From: Trichostrongylus colubriformis
Lineage: Eukaryota; Nematoda; Chromadorea; Rhabditida; Trichostrongylidae
Length of the DNA: 64,000 nucleotides
NCBI GenBank assembly: GCA_963978905.1
Contig: OZ022261.1
Coordinates: 28,455,686-28,519,685, forward strand
Reading direction: 5' to 3'
A program made the translations under genes and the position numbers. The notes below the pieces were generated by a model. That model saw nothing but the letters and a program-made list of their open reading frames with translations, had not been told where the DNA came from and searched no databases. Below are positions 1-11,299 of this stretch, in pieces; the first letter of the stretch is position 1, and the number at the start of each line of letters is the position of its first letter.

Positions 1-1172
1 CGTCGCTGTTCATTTATAATCCCGTCCGAGACTGCAGCGTGAAGATGCATTTTCGAATGAATTTCACTCGGATGGCTTCATGCGGGTCAACTTTCACGGC
101 TTCATGCGCGGGTCAAGTTTTAAGTGGGCGGAGTCTAGCTATCATAGGCGCTGCACTCCCCGACAATTGGCCCTTGCGTCGCTCTACGGGCACATCTGTG
201 CAGTTGCTAAACGAACTACCTAGTCGCGGAGGGAACACTGCTTATTTATTGTGGTTTGGCCTGTTGAAATCGTGGATACTAAAAAAGACTGAGAACTGAT
301 TCCAAGTTGGAATAGCGGGAGGAATGTAAAAAACAAAATTTTTGTGGAACCGGTCTCTCGTCAGTGGTCGGTGGTCGTGACTATTTTTACAATAGTAGCC
401 CTTCATACTCATTGTGCTATTCTGACAGTGATGAAATTGCCGATAAATGATGTGGTTGTGTATAGGGTCAATAGGTTTGCAGTCATCCGTTGAGCGCTTT
501 CACCGATTCAGGTTTGGGGCAAGTAACGACGGCGAGATGGAGAGCTGTTGCTTTCGTAGTATACGGAAGTCACCGTTCGTGGACATACTTTCATGCAGGA
601 AACAAAAGTCTGATGAAAAGCGGTCAAGGAAATGGCGCAAGAATGTTGATTGCCCAATTTTCACAGAAATATGTCAAACAAAACCGACAAAAGTGAGAAC
701 GCGGTGCTACAATCTTGAGAATTTGGAAGAAGTGCGATTAGGTAAAATCATGTACTTTAGAAGTAATCCAGGGGTAAAAGGAAATGGAATGCAGCGTTAT
801 CCGCGGTAATAGCTGCGTCGACGGGCACGAGGGACTGCTCCACTCACGTGCGCGCCCCACGCACTTTGCATGACCGCCGCACACCACAGATTTATGTGGC
901 TCCAACCGATACGTCAGTGAAGGCAGACACCGGAAAATTCTCCCTTCAAAAAAGTTATTTAGAGCTGGGGTCCCACTTTTTCAACAGTCCAGCTGATTAC
1001 TTAAATGTTGCATTTAAACGAAGTGAATTGTATCATTGGAAGCTACCCATGGGGACCCGCGGAAATAACTAGCTCAGACTATTGATTGAATTCAGAAAGA
1101 GTAAATTCAATAAATTTTCCATTAAGGGTTGACGACCTATATTTCTTCTACCAAATTCGTAACGGTGCTGAC

Positions 1173-1704
1173 CTCGCCCCTCTGTCGATATTGAACAACT
1201 CGTCTTCTGCTCGTCTCAGCGCATACCCCGTCCTCGTGATACCTGACCGAAAGTTCATCTCCCGTAGGTGATGTACAACGTCATCCTTGTCGTTGTAAGT
1301 GTCCAAACTAAACTCGGTCAGAGGATAGCCAGCATACCTGGAAAGCGCTTCATCATACGTGTTGATAATGTTTACTGCTCTAACGAAAGGTGGTAACAGT
1401 AGAGCATACTGTATTGTAGACAATCGCACGGCATCCTTAGCAATCGGTAATGCATCACTGAGTGTAACAGTCCACCGGATTTGCTCATTGTAAATTTCTT
1501 CTATGCTCCCAGAAGTGTCCAGGACGAATGCTATATCAAGAAGGGGTGGACAGACCTCTGAAATCGATTCACTCGGATCAATGTAGCTGAACGTGAATCA
1601 TAAAAAATCGGATAGTCGTAATTAAACCAACCATCGTCTTGCTGTGCTAGTGCGACTTGGAAGAAGGAAAATGAAAGGCAAAGGAGTATCAATTTGTGGT
1701 TCAT
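1173..1704 (-). CDS. Secreted von Willebrand factor A (vWA) domain protein, first two exons (partial)
   Basis: Two minus-strand exons are visible. Exon 1 (1704-1632) starts with ATG and encodes a signal peptide: MNHK, a Leu/Phe/Ser-rich core, then VALA before a QQ cleavage region. Exon 2 (1557-1173) follows a TTTCAG acceptor and ends at a GAG|GTCAGC donor. It opens with CPPLLDIAFVLDTSGSIEE, which holds the MIDAS motif DxSxS (D38, S40, S42), and continues to an SGITRTGYAL segment matching the second metal-site loop of vWA domains. The third MIDAS segment and any downstream domain are missing; no continuation was found in 1-1170, so the gene probably runs off the left edge. The exon 1 donor is chosen at GATG|GTTGG (74-bp intron); a later donor would leave only a 35-bp intron. 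Secreted vWA proteins, often fused to C-type lectin domains, are abundant in nematodes; a lectin fusion here is only a possibility. Confidence 0.75.
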
Positions 1705-3900
1705 TGCTGCAATTCAGGGATTACTCATGTTCATAGTGAAACGATTGTACATGCGATAATTCAGTTTTGAAGAGAATTTCGGAAGAATTAAGTAGGAAGG
1801 GAGAAGTGGTTAGTAGTGGGGTCTGTGAAACCTGTCAAACTGCGCGTTACTACGACCCCTTCGCCATCTTTGGGGCATTGACCAGGGTAGAAATGATCCT
1901 GTACCAAGGATTTCTTTTTTACACTCGAATGTGAATGAGAATCATGGAAGGAATGAATGAGTGATTAGCTCCCAGTCAGGCTGAGATGCGTTCTAATTCT
2001 GTTAACGCATGGGACCAACTAGTTGCTGCTCTGATGGTGTTTTAAGCGAGTTTCGAACGGACATACCATGCCCTTAGCCACCGAGCTACTTCTGCCTCTC
2101 AAATAGCTGCACAGGTAACGAACAGGGGGTTTCCACTGTGATTTCAAAAAGTTACATTCAAAACATCTTGAAGCGTTGAGCGAAATTCAGTGACACAAGA
2201 ATTATCACGAGGTAGCCGGCGAGTTCAGTGGAATAGAGTGCTTCTGATTTCAAAGGATACAGCTCAAGTATGTGAAAGCCACACCTAAAAAACACTTTTA
2301 TTTTTATAGTAGCAGGTCAGGATTGTAGGCGTGAGCAGTGTGGTGGAAAGTGGCGCCGCTCTCACTAGCGTAGTGCGGGAGTTGAATAGTGGATCGAAGT
2401 CCCTCCAGACTTTTTGTCAATTTGGTTTTCCTTCCATCTGAGGGTAGCGAAATAGTATCACAGTCGTTTGGGAGCGTGCAAAATGCTGATTTGTACCTCG
2501 GCTGGCTCTAAGAAGTCATTGCAAATCGTGCTTAAACGTCGCTACGATTCTAAATGGAGTTGGAATGCTTGGCGCATCCTTAACAAAGCACATTAAGCCG
2601 AATGATTTGATGGTTTGCTTTTGGACAACGGATGATCTGATCCAAGTGGATGCAGGGATCGGAAGTTATACAACAGTTGGTGAAAAGAAACAATTATCTC
2701 AGTTTGTTTACTGTTGAATAGTTCAACATTAAGGAAATCCAAAAAAGATGGACTACCGCTTGAGGTCAAAAAGGGTAAGGACCGGATAGAGGAAAGGGCG
2801 TATGGTGGATCTAAATATTACGCGTGAGTTCGGCATCGATAGCAAGTTCTCAACTTGCCTTTCATCGGATCTATGAAATGCTAGAGAAACGTAGAAAACG
2901 GTTGAGGTCTAGACATGAAGGAAGACTCGTTTTTGGTATCTTTTTCCTCCTTTTCCTAAGTCACCAAAGACCAACTTCCAGTGCAACTACTTTGAAATCC
3001 AGCGTGTTTCAAGAGAATTCCTAGAAAATAACTGGTGTTACCACCCAATTTTTTCCACACACTTTATTGCGATTTTGACCGGTTTAGAAGGTGAAAATGG
3101 TAGTGACGAAAAATGCGGACTGGAGCTGGTTATCAAACAATAGTAATAATCTTTTACCGAACCAGCTTTACGTAAAACTTAGCAAAACATCACATCACAA
3201 GATGTGAGCCTTAAGTTGCACTCAATTTTCCACTAACTCGTGGGCCGCCTTCTGACAGGGTTCTGAACCGAATTTCTTGGTTCGAGGTCTTCTTCATGTT
3301 TCATTCATGTGATCAATTTCTCAGCAATTATGGTTAATCAAAATGGCTCTATAAAAAGCGGGAATATTTACCAAAGTGAGGTGAGTCAGTAGTCATTCAC
3401 AGGCTGTTTGAAGCTACCTTGAAGCTACGAACCTACTAGGATCAAAAGAATAATAGTGGAGATGTTAATTAATTGAACAACTTGATGAGGAACGGGAACG
3501 CGACATGGCGTTGAACACGAATAGACTTGTGGCTTTTTTTATGAACTAGGTCATGGAGGCGATTTCGGCTGAGTTGCATATCGGAGTCGGCATCATTAAC
3601 TGAAGATGGAAATCAAGACGAATTGGGACAACTTTCATTTAGATGTGAACATATACATTTTTCGGAAACAATAAACAGGTTTCAGTTCTACGGTGCCATA
3701 CAGTAAATCCTTCGGGTGAAGAATTGTAATTGGATCATACATAGACCCGTTGCGCTTAATGAAATGGCATGCATTTCGCATATAAAAACGCTCCAAGGAA
3801 TTTGATGGGTTAACCATTTAAGTCTAGGCTTTGAATGTCACAATCATTAGCAAAATTCGCTGCTAAAAATTCCATCGCTAAGAGTGGTAAGAAAGGCTGT
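1705..3900. other. Intergenic stretch without a recognised gene
   Basis: Apart from the tRNA-like block near 2.07 kb, I see no convincing exon. The plus-strand ORF at 2824-3024 has a hydrophobic FFLLFL patch but lacks family features and good splice sites. It would hold the promoter of the leftward vWA gene; no recognisable element was identified. Confidence 0.4.
2040..2100 (-). repeat. tRNA-like SINE head or pseudo-tRNA
   Basis: On the minus strand, a block resembling a Pol III A box (TAGCTCGGTGG) is followed about 20 bases later by a B-box-like CGTTCGAAACT. No complete cloverleaf can be drawn because the anticodon arm region is too short, so it is more likely a tRNA-derived SINE head or decayed tRNA than a working tRNA. 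Confidence 0.35.
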
Positions 3901-3908
3901 CTTAAAAG

Positions 3909-3988
3909 AACCGGAAGGGGTTTGAAGAAAGAGAAAGATGCAAAGAAAAACCGGAAGGGGTCCGAAGAAAGAGGAAGATGCAAAGAAG
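3909..3988. repeat. Two-copy tandem repeat, 40-bp unit
   Basis: Two adjacent 40-bp units (3909-3948 and 3949-3988) both begin AACCGGAAGGGG and end AGATGCAAAG, differing at only a few positions. Confidence 0.85.
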
Positions 3989-4390
3989 TGGTCATTTTGT
4001 AACGAGTATTCAAGGTTAGAAGCGATAATCGGTGGAAAACCACAGATTTAAAAGCGCGACGCTGTGGTGTGTATTCGCATCATATTTGCATCACTTCGAA
4101 GTGCACACACTGACTTTGCGAGTTGTCCGCTCTAGGGATGTCATTAGTTATCTCGTAGAGTGTATTTCATTCATTTGTGATGATGTGAAATAAGTAACAC
4201 ACAGCAACAAGCAAGTGAGCCAATTAGATGAAGAAAACGTGAGAAAAAGGTGCGATTACAAGTACAACCTTATGAATTCACTTTCGACGTCTTGGCAAGG
4301 TGTCGTGTGTGCATTGCGGCAACTGCAAGCCACCGTAATTTCATACTGTGAGCGAAAATTGCTCCTCCCCCCCCCCCCCCGGTGTCTTCG

Positions 4391-4793
4391 AGGGAATCTC
4401 CTACGGAAAAATGAGTTTCTTTTTTATCTGAGTTGTATTTGTCTGAAAAAGGCGGCGTGCAAAGTTTTACACGAAAAAATGAGAATTCGGCTAAGATACA
4501 GCTCCATTCTCGGCCGGGTGGGCGCGGCCTTCGAGTAAAGGCTGCATCCCGTCGTCCGCAACAGTTGGGACTGTTTGCGTGGCTTTCTATTCCTACAATG
4601 CATCGCCAACCGCGGCGGACGACGGAGTAGGCACCTCGGAGGCCCCGCCCACCTGGCCGAGACATTGTGGTGCTGTATCTTACCTAGATTCACATCCTTT
4701 CGCGTAAAACTTTGCATACGGCCAGCAAAAGGCATATATAATATAGGTATATGGTAACAGAAAAAATCTCATTTTTTCGAGGTTGATTCCTTT
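4391..4793. repeat. Inverted-repeat element, family A, copy 1
   Basis: The two halves are inverted copies: CGTGCAAAGTTTTACACG near 4456 pairs with CGTAAAACTTTGCATACG near 4701, and CCCGTCGTCCGC near 4547 pairs with GCGGACGACGG near 4613. Further copies at 42055-42486 and 61495-61748 show that it is a dispersed family. No transposase is encoded. Confidence 0.75.
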
Positions 4794-5761
4794 AAGCGGG
4801 GCATGACAAATTCAATGAAAGTGTTGCAATTGGGTAGATGATCATATGCAGGGCCGATACTTAACAGAACTTATAGCCTTTTCTCTGAACAGCAGGTCAT
4901 TCGGTAAGAAAATGTCCTTATGTGTTTGTGGAAAAACGATATGTTGAATTTGATACTTTGTTTTATCAAATTTTTAGGCGCTATTCAAAGTATGAGGTCG
5001 CAAAGAAAGTTTTGTCCAGTTTTCACAACTACACTTTCGTGAGTTCATAACCGGCAAAGACTGCATGTCTTCCCAGATGTTTTTCCAGAGAATGAGACCA
5101 TTCGATTTGTCATTCCATTTTGATGAAAGTCTGACGATTTACACTGCCCAGTCCTTGTATAAAAGGGATCTATTTAGCACTAGGTTTGGCGGGGACGGAC
5201 GACCAAGGGTTTTAGCCTGCAACTCGTTCAGTTTCTCGAAGAGGGTCCGGGAAAAACGGGGTACCGCATCACTGCTCCGACGGATCGCGCAGCACCCATT
5301 TTTTGAATGTTGGCGAATCAAAGTTACCTGTGGTGGTCAGCCACATTTGCATTGGAAAGGCCAGTGTTTTTAGAGATCCCTTGCAAATACGGACACTCAT
5401 CACTCACTACTGTTCGATTTAAGTGCTTCGATTAAACGGTGTTTAGAGCAGTTCATTTTCATTTCTGCACCTTTAAAACCAGGAAGAAGTTGTTTAGTTC
5501 ACTGCTTCACCTCCTGCCCTTGTCGTGCTACATTTGTGTTTGTTTCCATTTCTGCTCACCCAGTAGAACTCGTAAAGGAAAGTCGCCAGAAAGTGAATTT
5601 GCCTTAACAATTCAAATACTTTACGTAATTATTGGTAAAGCTTATATTGCAAAATAGCACTTTTGTCAATTTGAGCGGCAAATTAATAACGATGATCTGA
5701 GATACTGCGCTTTCAAATTTGGACCATTTAACTTGTGAACAAGCAAAATCGGCTACCTTTA

Positions 5762-6058
5762 ATGTTGCTAACCAGCTACACAATTGTGTGCTTTCCGATG
5801 CAATATGTCATTGTGCTAGTTATTTGGTGCGGGAATATTATTGAAGGGATACCGATTCACAACCCACACCACGCGAGGGATTCTGTTCGTCGCCAAATCT
5901 GCCAACAATCGATCAACACCCGTCCTCCATGTACAAACGAATACTATTCTGAGCAGAAATTCGAAGGCCCTGTGGGATATCGACCAGCTTCCGTAAATTT
6001 CAAGCATAAACGAAGCTTAGAACGAGTTAATGCACGCATACAGCCTCAATTGCGGTGA
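5762..6058 (+). CDS. Possible small secreted protein (single ORF)
   Basis: A plus-strand ORF ends at TGA 6056-6058. ATG codons lie at 5762 and 5798; the second gives the better signal peptide, MQYVIVLVIWCGNIIEG, followed by a polar region with two cysteines, a Tyr/Pro-containing stretch and a KHKRSLER segment that could be a dibasic processing site. No family was recognised. The minus-strand ORF over the same bases looks less protein-like. It could be one exon of a longer gene or chance; no flanking splice sites decide this. Confidence 0.35.
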   Translation: MLLTSYTIVCFPMQYVIVLVIWCGNIIEGIPIHNPHHARDSVRRQICQQSINTRPPCTNEYYSEQKFEGPVGYRPASVNFKHKRSLERVNARIQPQLR

Positions 6059-6210
6059 CGCCTTCTTGAAGGCGCCTTAGACTATGAATCTGAACACAGA
6101 TAGCAAACGCGGCTGCTAGGTGCGCATACACAAGAGAACAACGGCTAACTGGACTGCTCCATCGATATCGCCCTGTCCTGCTCGTCGTATTGAGATTGGA
6201 TCATCATTAC

Positions 6211-6394
6211 CTTCAAATGAGCTGTAAGTTTTCATGATTATTCGGAGCGGTGTTATAGTAAAGAGCGGCACAGCTCTGTGCGGATGAAGGTAAACTCTGG
6301 CACTGCTTTGTCCCGTGGGATTTCTACCATCTGGAGCTCCATTAGGTGCCCTTTTCATCCATTTTGCCAACAGCTTATACTTGATCAAATTCAA
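6211..6394 (-). CDS. Possible minus-strand exon, unknown product
   Basis: An open frame encodes MKRAPNGAPDGRNPTG and continues to KTYSSFEG, where a good donor (GAAG|GTAATGATG) sits at 6211/6210. The acceptor side is unclear. The phase does not match the candidate exon at 6773-6954, so the two cannot simply be joined. Confidence 0.22.
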
Positions 6395-6772
6395 CAGGAA
6401 AGGAACAGAATATCGCTAGAATTCGGCAATAGACGAATATTTGAGTAGAGAACAAACACAAAGGCGGTGAGCTACCGGCCCGCTCCTTCCTTATGTATTT
6501 CCCAGGCGTAAAAGTAGAAAGGTCAAGGGTGGGCTAAATTTCCAAAAACGCGCTATGCAAGTACAAAGGTCGCCCACAAAGCAGGACACCTAAGTGTCGG
6601 GGAAAATGGCCGCTTCAGTACGACCCCCTCAACAGAGGCGCATATACGATCCCACCTTTCATTACCAATATAACCTCTACAGTATCAGTAACTACCGTTA
6701 ACTACATAGCATCACTGAGCATTTCATTACCGTGATTGTGTTGGTCACTTTAATTCAATCATATTTTCTTAC

Positions 6773-6954
6773 ATATTCGGGTCAGTTGTCGGCACGTTCC
6801 GCTTATCATTAGCCTGGCACCATTGCTGACCTCCACAATCACAACCCGCCTCCTGTACGCCAAATACGTATCCTACCATAGTTTGGCGCGCACCCAACTC
6901 ACAATGGACAGCAAGGTTTTTATCACGTAGCTTCGACCTTGCATTCAGATGCAT
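6773..6954 (-). CDS. Possible minus-strand exon, unknown product
   Basis: The open frame contains VGYVFGVQEAGCDCGGQQWC, with three Cys close together, and ends at a strong donor (ATAT|GTAAGAAAA, intron starting at 6772). The composition suggests a secreted protein, but no family is recognised and the partner exons were not found. Confidence 0.25.
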
Positions 6955-7014
6955 TGCGACATTGGAGATTACTGCAATGTAAAGGCGCTTCCCTACTATG
7001 CGGTGCCGACGATA

Positions 7015-7372
7015 GGGCGTAAAGGCGTCGTCCGTGTTTCTCCACCTTTACCACTCGGGCTCGCTACGTCAACGCAGCCACCCTAGCGACCATATACACC
7101 GCACAGTATGAAGGCAGCGAGGCCGCCATCATACTCTGCTGCATCGCCCGGCGCTGTTGCGACACGCTAATCTTTTACAACACGCGACCGAACCACACTT
7201 ATTCTGATGATCGCGGCGAAAGCGCGCCTAGTCTTGCCACATTTGGCACTACGCAAAGATTCGAAGCCTAATGCGCGGGTTATCATCACAATCATCATGC
7301 TGTAGTATGGTTCGGTCAAGAGGAGTAGAGCTCATGGCAACACTTCCCTCTGGCACGCCGGTGTCGCAAGGT
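7015..7372. repeat. Inverted-repeat element, family D, diverged copy
   Basis: It shares blocks with copies at 8810-9213 and 27237-27618, including the TAGTATGGTTCGGTC segment (7312) and a CTCTGGCACGCCGG block like the CCGGAGTGCC of the other copies. It is too diverged to place the ends exactly. Confidence 0.5.
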
Positions 7373-8809
7373 ATAAAAGGGACCGAAGCAATCGTGTGGC
7401 CGAGTTCATGCAGTCTAATTCCATTTTTGCTGTGATGACATGTGATCGGAAGCGAAACGCTAATACACTTGGAAAAAATGAACCTGCTGTTTCGCAAAAA
7501 TTTCACATGCATTCTAGCATTTACGTCATCGATGGCCACTGGGAAGTCTTTTGTAGACACAAGCTTGTTATGAATATTTATTGTCGCGAAGGTTTTAGAG
7601 CATCTGTGATCCTTACCAAAACCTACAACGTCTTCTGAAAGTACAATCCTCCGTTCCTGGTAGGCTAGAGGGAAAAATTAAATGTCGAAAAAATTAGGCA
7701 CCGTTCATGTTGGTTAGAAGTCATTCACTTTTAATGTGGAAGCGGAGTGTTAGATCATATGAAAAAAAAAAGATTTTTGATTGGGGACAATCGAGATTTG
7801 CTGAGAAACTCAGCTGAAATATTGAGCATTGTATTGATAAGTAAATTGTAAATACATGAATACAGGTAGAGAATAGTTGGCAAGCATGGTAGGAGAAGAA
7901 GCAGAAGGTTTGGAAGGGTTTTTAACCGCTGCATGATGGTCATTCACATCACCTGACCAGTAGCGGAGGAGTTAGGAGATAAACAGGCGTTGACGCCATT
8001 ACTTCTATTCATACACAAGGAAAGAACGAAGAGCATCATCAAGAGATGCTTATCCTGTCCGGTATCCCGGCCATATCCACCGGAAAGATTAAACGCCGTC
8101 GATTGAAATAAACTCTTCCAATTGGTAGTGACTCAGGAAATGTGCCCAATCAACGTCTTTTGCTCTGAAATAATCTAATTTGAAAAGGAAAGGTATAGTG
8201 AGTCATTGAAACATGCATAAGGGATCATGCTGGACAGTGCTAGGGATATAGAGGCAGAGCTGAGCCAAAGTCGGGCCCTTTGTACTGTGCAAGATGTGCA
8301 TATCGATCGGTCCTCGAGCTCAATCAATAGGCGCGCACAGCTTGTGAAGTTCGCTCTAAATATGAAAGGAGCGGGAAAAGAAGCGAGGGCAGGTTCCAAA
8401 GTTAGTTGGAGTGGAAGTTCCGGGTATATTCTTGACAGGATTATTCCTCTTGTGTGATTCTTATTGATTACATGATCCAGATGACATTAACAAAGTGTAC
8501 ATAACAAAAACATAGTGGATGTGTGGAAGTGCACTGTAGAATGTGTCACCAAAACTGAGGCGAACTGAAATTAGTGTCTAATTAGTAGAAGCAGAACAGA
8601 CACTTGCTATACTTACATTTGCAGTTTGGAAACGGTACTTTGCGTACAGAATGCATCCGTCTTATAGTGACATGATTTGTGACATACCAGTTTACAATCT
8701 GTAAACACCTTAGTATTATCATAGTCGTTTAAACACCTTACTATTATCATAGTCGCATTTTTCGTTAACGGCTTTAACAAAACAAGTGGACGTGGCCTTT
8801 CGTCCTGAT

Positions 8810-9213
8810 GCCGCGTTCACACTTTGCGCACCGACGCCGGCGCGGCGACGGCGACAATTTGATGCCGGCACCGACAGCGGCGGCGTCAAAATCATGTGCC
8901 CACCGCCCATCACAGCGGCACCCTGGTGACACTCTCCGTTTGTAAAACGCTCGACCCAGCCACACTACAGTTTAATGATCGTAGCGAAAGCTACGAATTC
9001 TAATTCAAATCTGAGCTAGCGCCAAACTGTATCAAGGTTTGAAGCGAATTCGAAGTGGTAGTTCTCGCCACGATCATTGTACTGTGGTGGGGCTTGGTCG
9101 AGCGCTTCAAAAGCGGGGCGGTCACCAGAGTGCCGCCGTGTTAGGCGGCAGGCACATGTTTTGGACACTGTCGTTGACGGTGCCGGCGTCGACGCGCAAA
9201 GTATGAACGCGGC
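8810..9213. repeat. Inverted-repeat element, family D
   Basis: The left end GCCGCGTTCACACTTTGCGC and the right end GCGCAAAGTATGAACGCGGC are inverted repeats. The interior is GC-rich and includes GCCGGCACCG and GACGGTGCCGGC arms. It is noncoding and about 400 bp long. Confidence 0.75.
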
Positions 9214-9232
9214 CTGATGATTCATGAGGTAC

Positions 9233-9462
9233 TGGCATGTGTACCCTTACGCCGGAGTTTCGCACCATGATGATCGGTTTGGGACGCGGTATATACGAGC
9301 TATGCGCGCCGCTACAGTTGGTTCTCAGAGCGCTATATGGTAACGACAGGGGCGCCATACACAGTTGACTTGTATTCTCTTTGGGACCCAACAATAGCAC
9401 GTCCGCATCGCTTCCCTTGCGACATGTCGCTGTGCGAAATCCTGACATAAGGATGCACTTCC
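9233..9462. repeat. Inverted-repeat element, family B, copy 1
   Basis: The ends are inverted around GTGYCCTTATGTCAGGATTTCGCA (right end GCGAAATCCTGACATAAGG), with internal arms TGGTTCTCAGAGCG and TTTGGGACCCAAC. Further copies lie at 22073-22307 and 58860-59081, each about 220-235 bp. It is a noncoding MITE-like family. Confidence 0.8.
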
Positions 9463-9732
9463 GCGATACGGCAGAGGCGCGCGCGCATCAATTACGCATG
9501 CCCGTCACATTCGCGACTAGCACTTGCTTGCAACCACTTGTGAAACTTTGTGAAGAGTAATTCTTCCACAGAATATGCTCACCTCGACATTGATAAGCTT
9601 GTTTAGCAAAACTGGACTTTATCCGTTGTTGGCATACGTTGCAATTAATGCCGCTGAAATTGAGTAATTTAGTTTTCTCGATTTTAAATTATTTCGTTTT
9701 CGGTGACATTGATTTGTTTGGTTACTCAGTAT

Positions 9733-10868
9733 ACAGGGTGGCTGAAAAGTACAGGAGCCATGGTTCTATGTATAAATTTCAAAGTAGGGAGCAGGTAGCA
9801 AGGCAAGGTTATCAAACGATAAGATACAAGTACACTATCGCCACTTTACAGAAGGTGCTCGAAATTTGATCCTTTTGCTTTGACACAGACTTCAGACGTC
9901 CAACGACAGAACCAACAGTGCGCCGCAGGTAGTCGACGTCGATGTCGTCCCAAGCCTTCTGAAGAGCCAACTTCAGCACGCACAGAGCCGTAGGAGTGAC
10001 CCGCGATCTGCTTTCCAAAAATCCGTACACGGAAAAGTCCATCGGATTGAGACTGAGGAGGAAGAAGGCCATGAATCCTTGCTCCAGTATCCAGGATAGT
10101 GTGCGTCCAGCACAGCTTTGGTCGATCTGGAGCTATGAGAAGGAGCTCAGCCTTGCTGGAGGACAAAAAGTTGCTGTCCAAAGTGCTCAGGGTCCAGGGC
10201 AACGGACTGTCCATCGAAACCACTTTTTGGTAGACCTCCGAGTTCATTTTCGCACTTCTGTCGATGAATACCAATGGGGTTCCGATGTCACCCCAGCCCA
10301 AAACATCACACTTTCGGGAAAAAGCCTGATGTGGGACACGCGACCTTTGGAAGACTTGCTATCAGCTTCTGACAACAACAGCCTCTGGTTTTGGCGATAT
10401 GGAAATGGTTGAACTGTAAAGATCTTCTCATCAGTCCAAATCACAACAAAGAGGCGAAGCACCTCCAGCTCGCGCAAAAGCTTTTTGGCTTTCAGCAGTC
10501 GGTTTCGCTTGGATTCTTATGTGAGGAATTGGCCTCGACGGAGCCTGTAACTGTCCAATCCTAACTCGTTTTCCACAATTATCTGGACGGAATGACGGCT
10601 GATTCCTAGGTCTGATGCGATCCGATTCATGCTGACTCCAACGTTGCGAATGATACGCTTCTTGATAATTCCTGGAATCCTCCGAGTGTTCACAGTCCTT
10701 GGCTGTCCGCTCTTTGGCATCTCAGAGCTGTCGCCTCGAGCTCTGAAAGCAGCGGAGACGTTGTGGACTGTAGAAGAAAGAAATCCTAGACGTTTCGCGG
10801 TGTCGCAGCTTCGGACTCCTCCCTTGAGCAGTTTCCCGATGATAGGACGGTGTGGAGAAACCTTCATA
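9733..10868 (-). pseudogene. Broken transposase of a Tc1/mariner-superfamily element (maT/IS630-like)
   Basis: Minus-strand reading gives, from 10868 downwards, an N-terminal helix-turn-helix region (KVSPHRPIIGKLLKGGVRS; SQ/GQPRTVNTRR), an SMNRIASDLGISRHSVQ block, then WTDEKIFTVQPF with the first catalytic Asp, VMFWAGVT, and a C-terminal LNPMDFSVYGFLESR segment with the third acidic-site neighbourhood. These blocks lie in three frames and the middle catalytic region is garbled, so the gene is dead. The 3' end of the element is marked by TACAGGGTGGCTGAAAAG at 9731-9748, a typical terminus with a TA target. No matching terminus was found on the other side, where a second transposase fragment begins. 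Confidence 0.8.
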
Positions 10869-10869
10869 G

Positions 10870-11290
10870 CTAGAGTACGGTTAGGCCATAAATCAAATAG
10901 CCTTTTAAATAGGTGTTTGAGCAAATTTGTTACATTTGAAAATACCGCGCGGCACACTAACAGCATGTGCAGACACCCGCGTCCCAAACTTTTCCAACGT
11001 CTGAAAAGCATTTGGACACCAAGTAGCTTCCGTACTTTGAGAAGACCCAAAAAAGCGGTGCCCTTTCCCATGACCGACAAAATGCGGTCGCTTGCTGCTG
11101 AGCTGTGTCTTCAACTGACCATAAGAGCCGAAGTAGCACGGCTGGAGGTCTGGAGAATGCAGCAGAATCCAAGTCTGAATACAATTCACCGTAGGAATAC
11201 AGTCGGACGACATGGATTACGTACGGTTTCACATTGTCATAGGAGAAAATTGGCTCTTCGTTGTTGTGTGCCATTCATTTGTTAATGTGT
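10870..11290 (-). pseudogene. Degraded mariner transposase, C-terminal fragment
   Basis: Minus-strand frames show SPDLQPCYFGSYGQLKTQLS, corresponding to the YSPDLAPCDF...LK block around the last catalytic Asp of mariner transposases, followed in other frames by an F-RRW-K-like tail and PRGIF. Several frameshifts separate the pieces and the N-terminal half is absent. It lies directly upstream of the maT-like relic at 9733-10868, so one element probably inserted beside or into the other. Confidence 0.6.
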
Positions 11291-11299
11291 TCGTGACTG

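Noticed and set aside
4270..4735. Several ORFs over 100 codons on both strands
   Set aside because: They are created by the GC-rich arms of family A; equivalent ORFs appear in other copies with different frames.
7249..7560. Minus-strand ORF with an HELGH motif (zinc metallopeptidase signature)
   Set aside because: The motif is isolated, no third zinc ligand or Met-turn follows, and the frame runs into a family D repeat about 40 bases later.
10629..11285. 218-codon plus-strand ORF, one of the longest in the window
   Set aside because: It lies antisense to the maT-like and mariner transposase relics and is explained by their codon composition.
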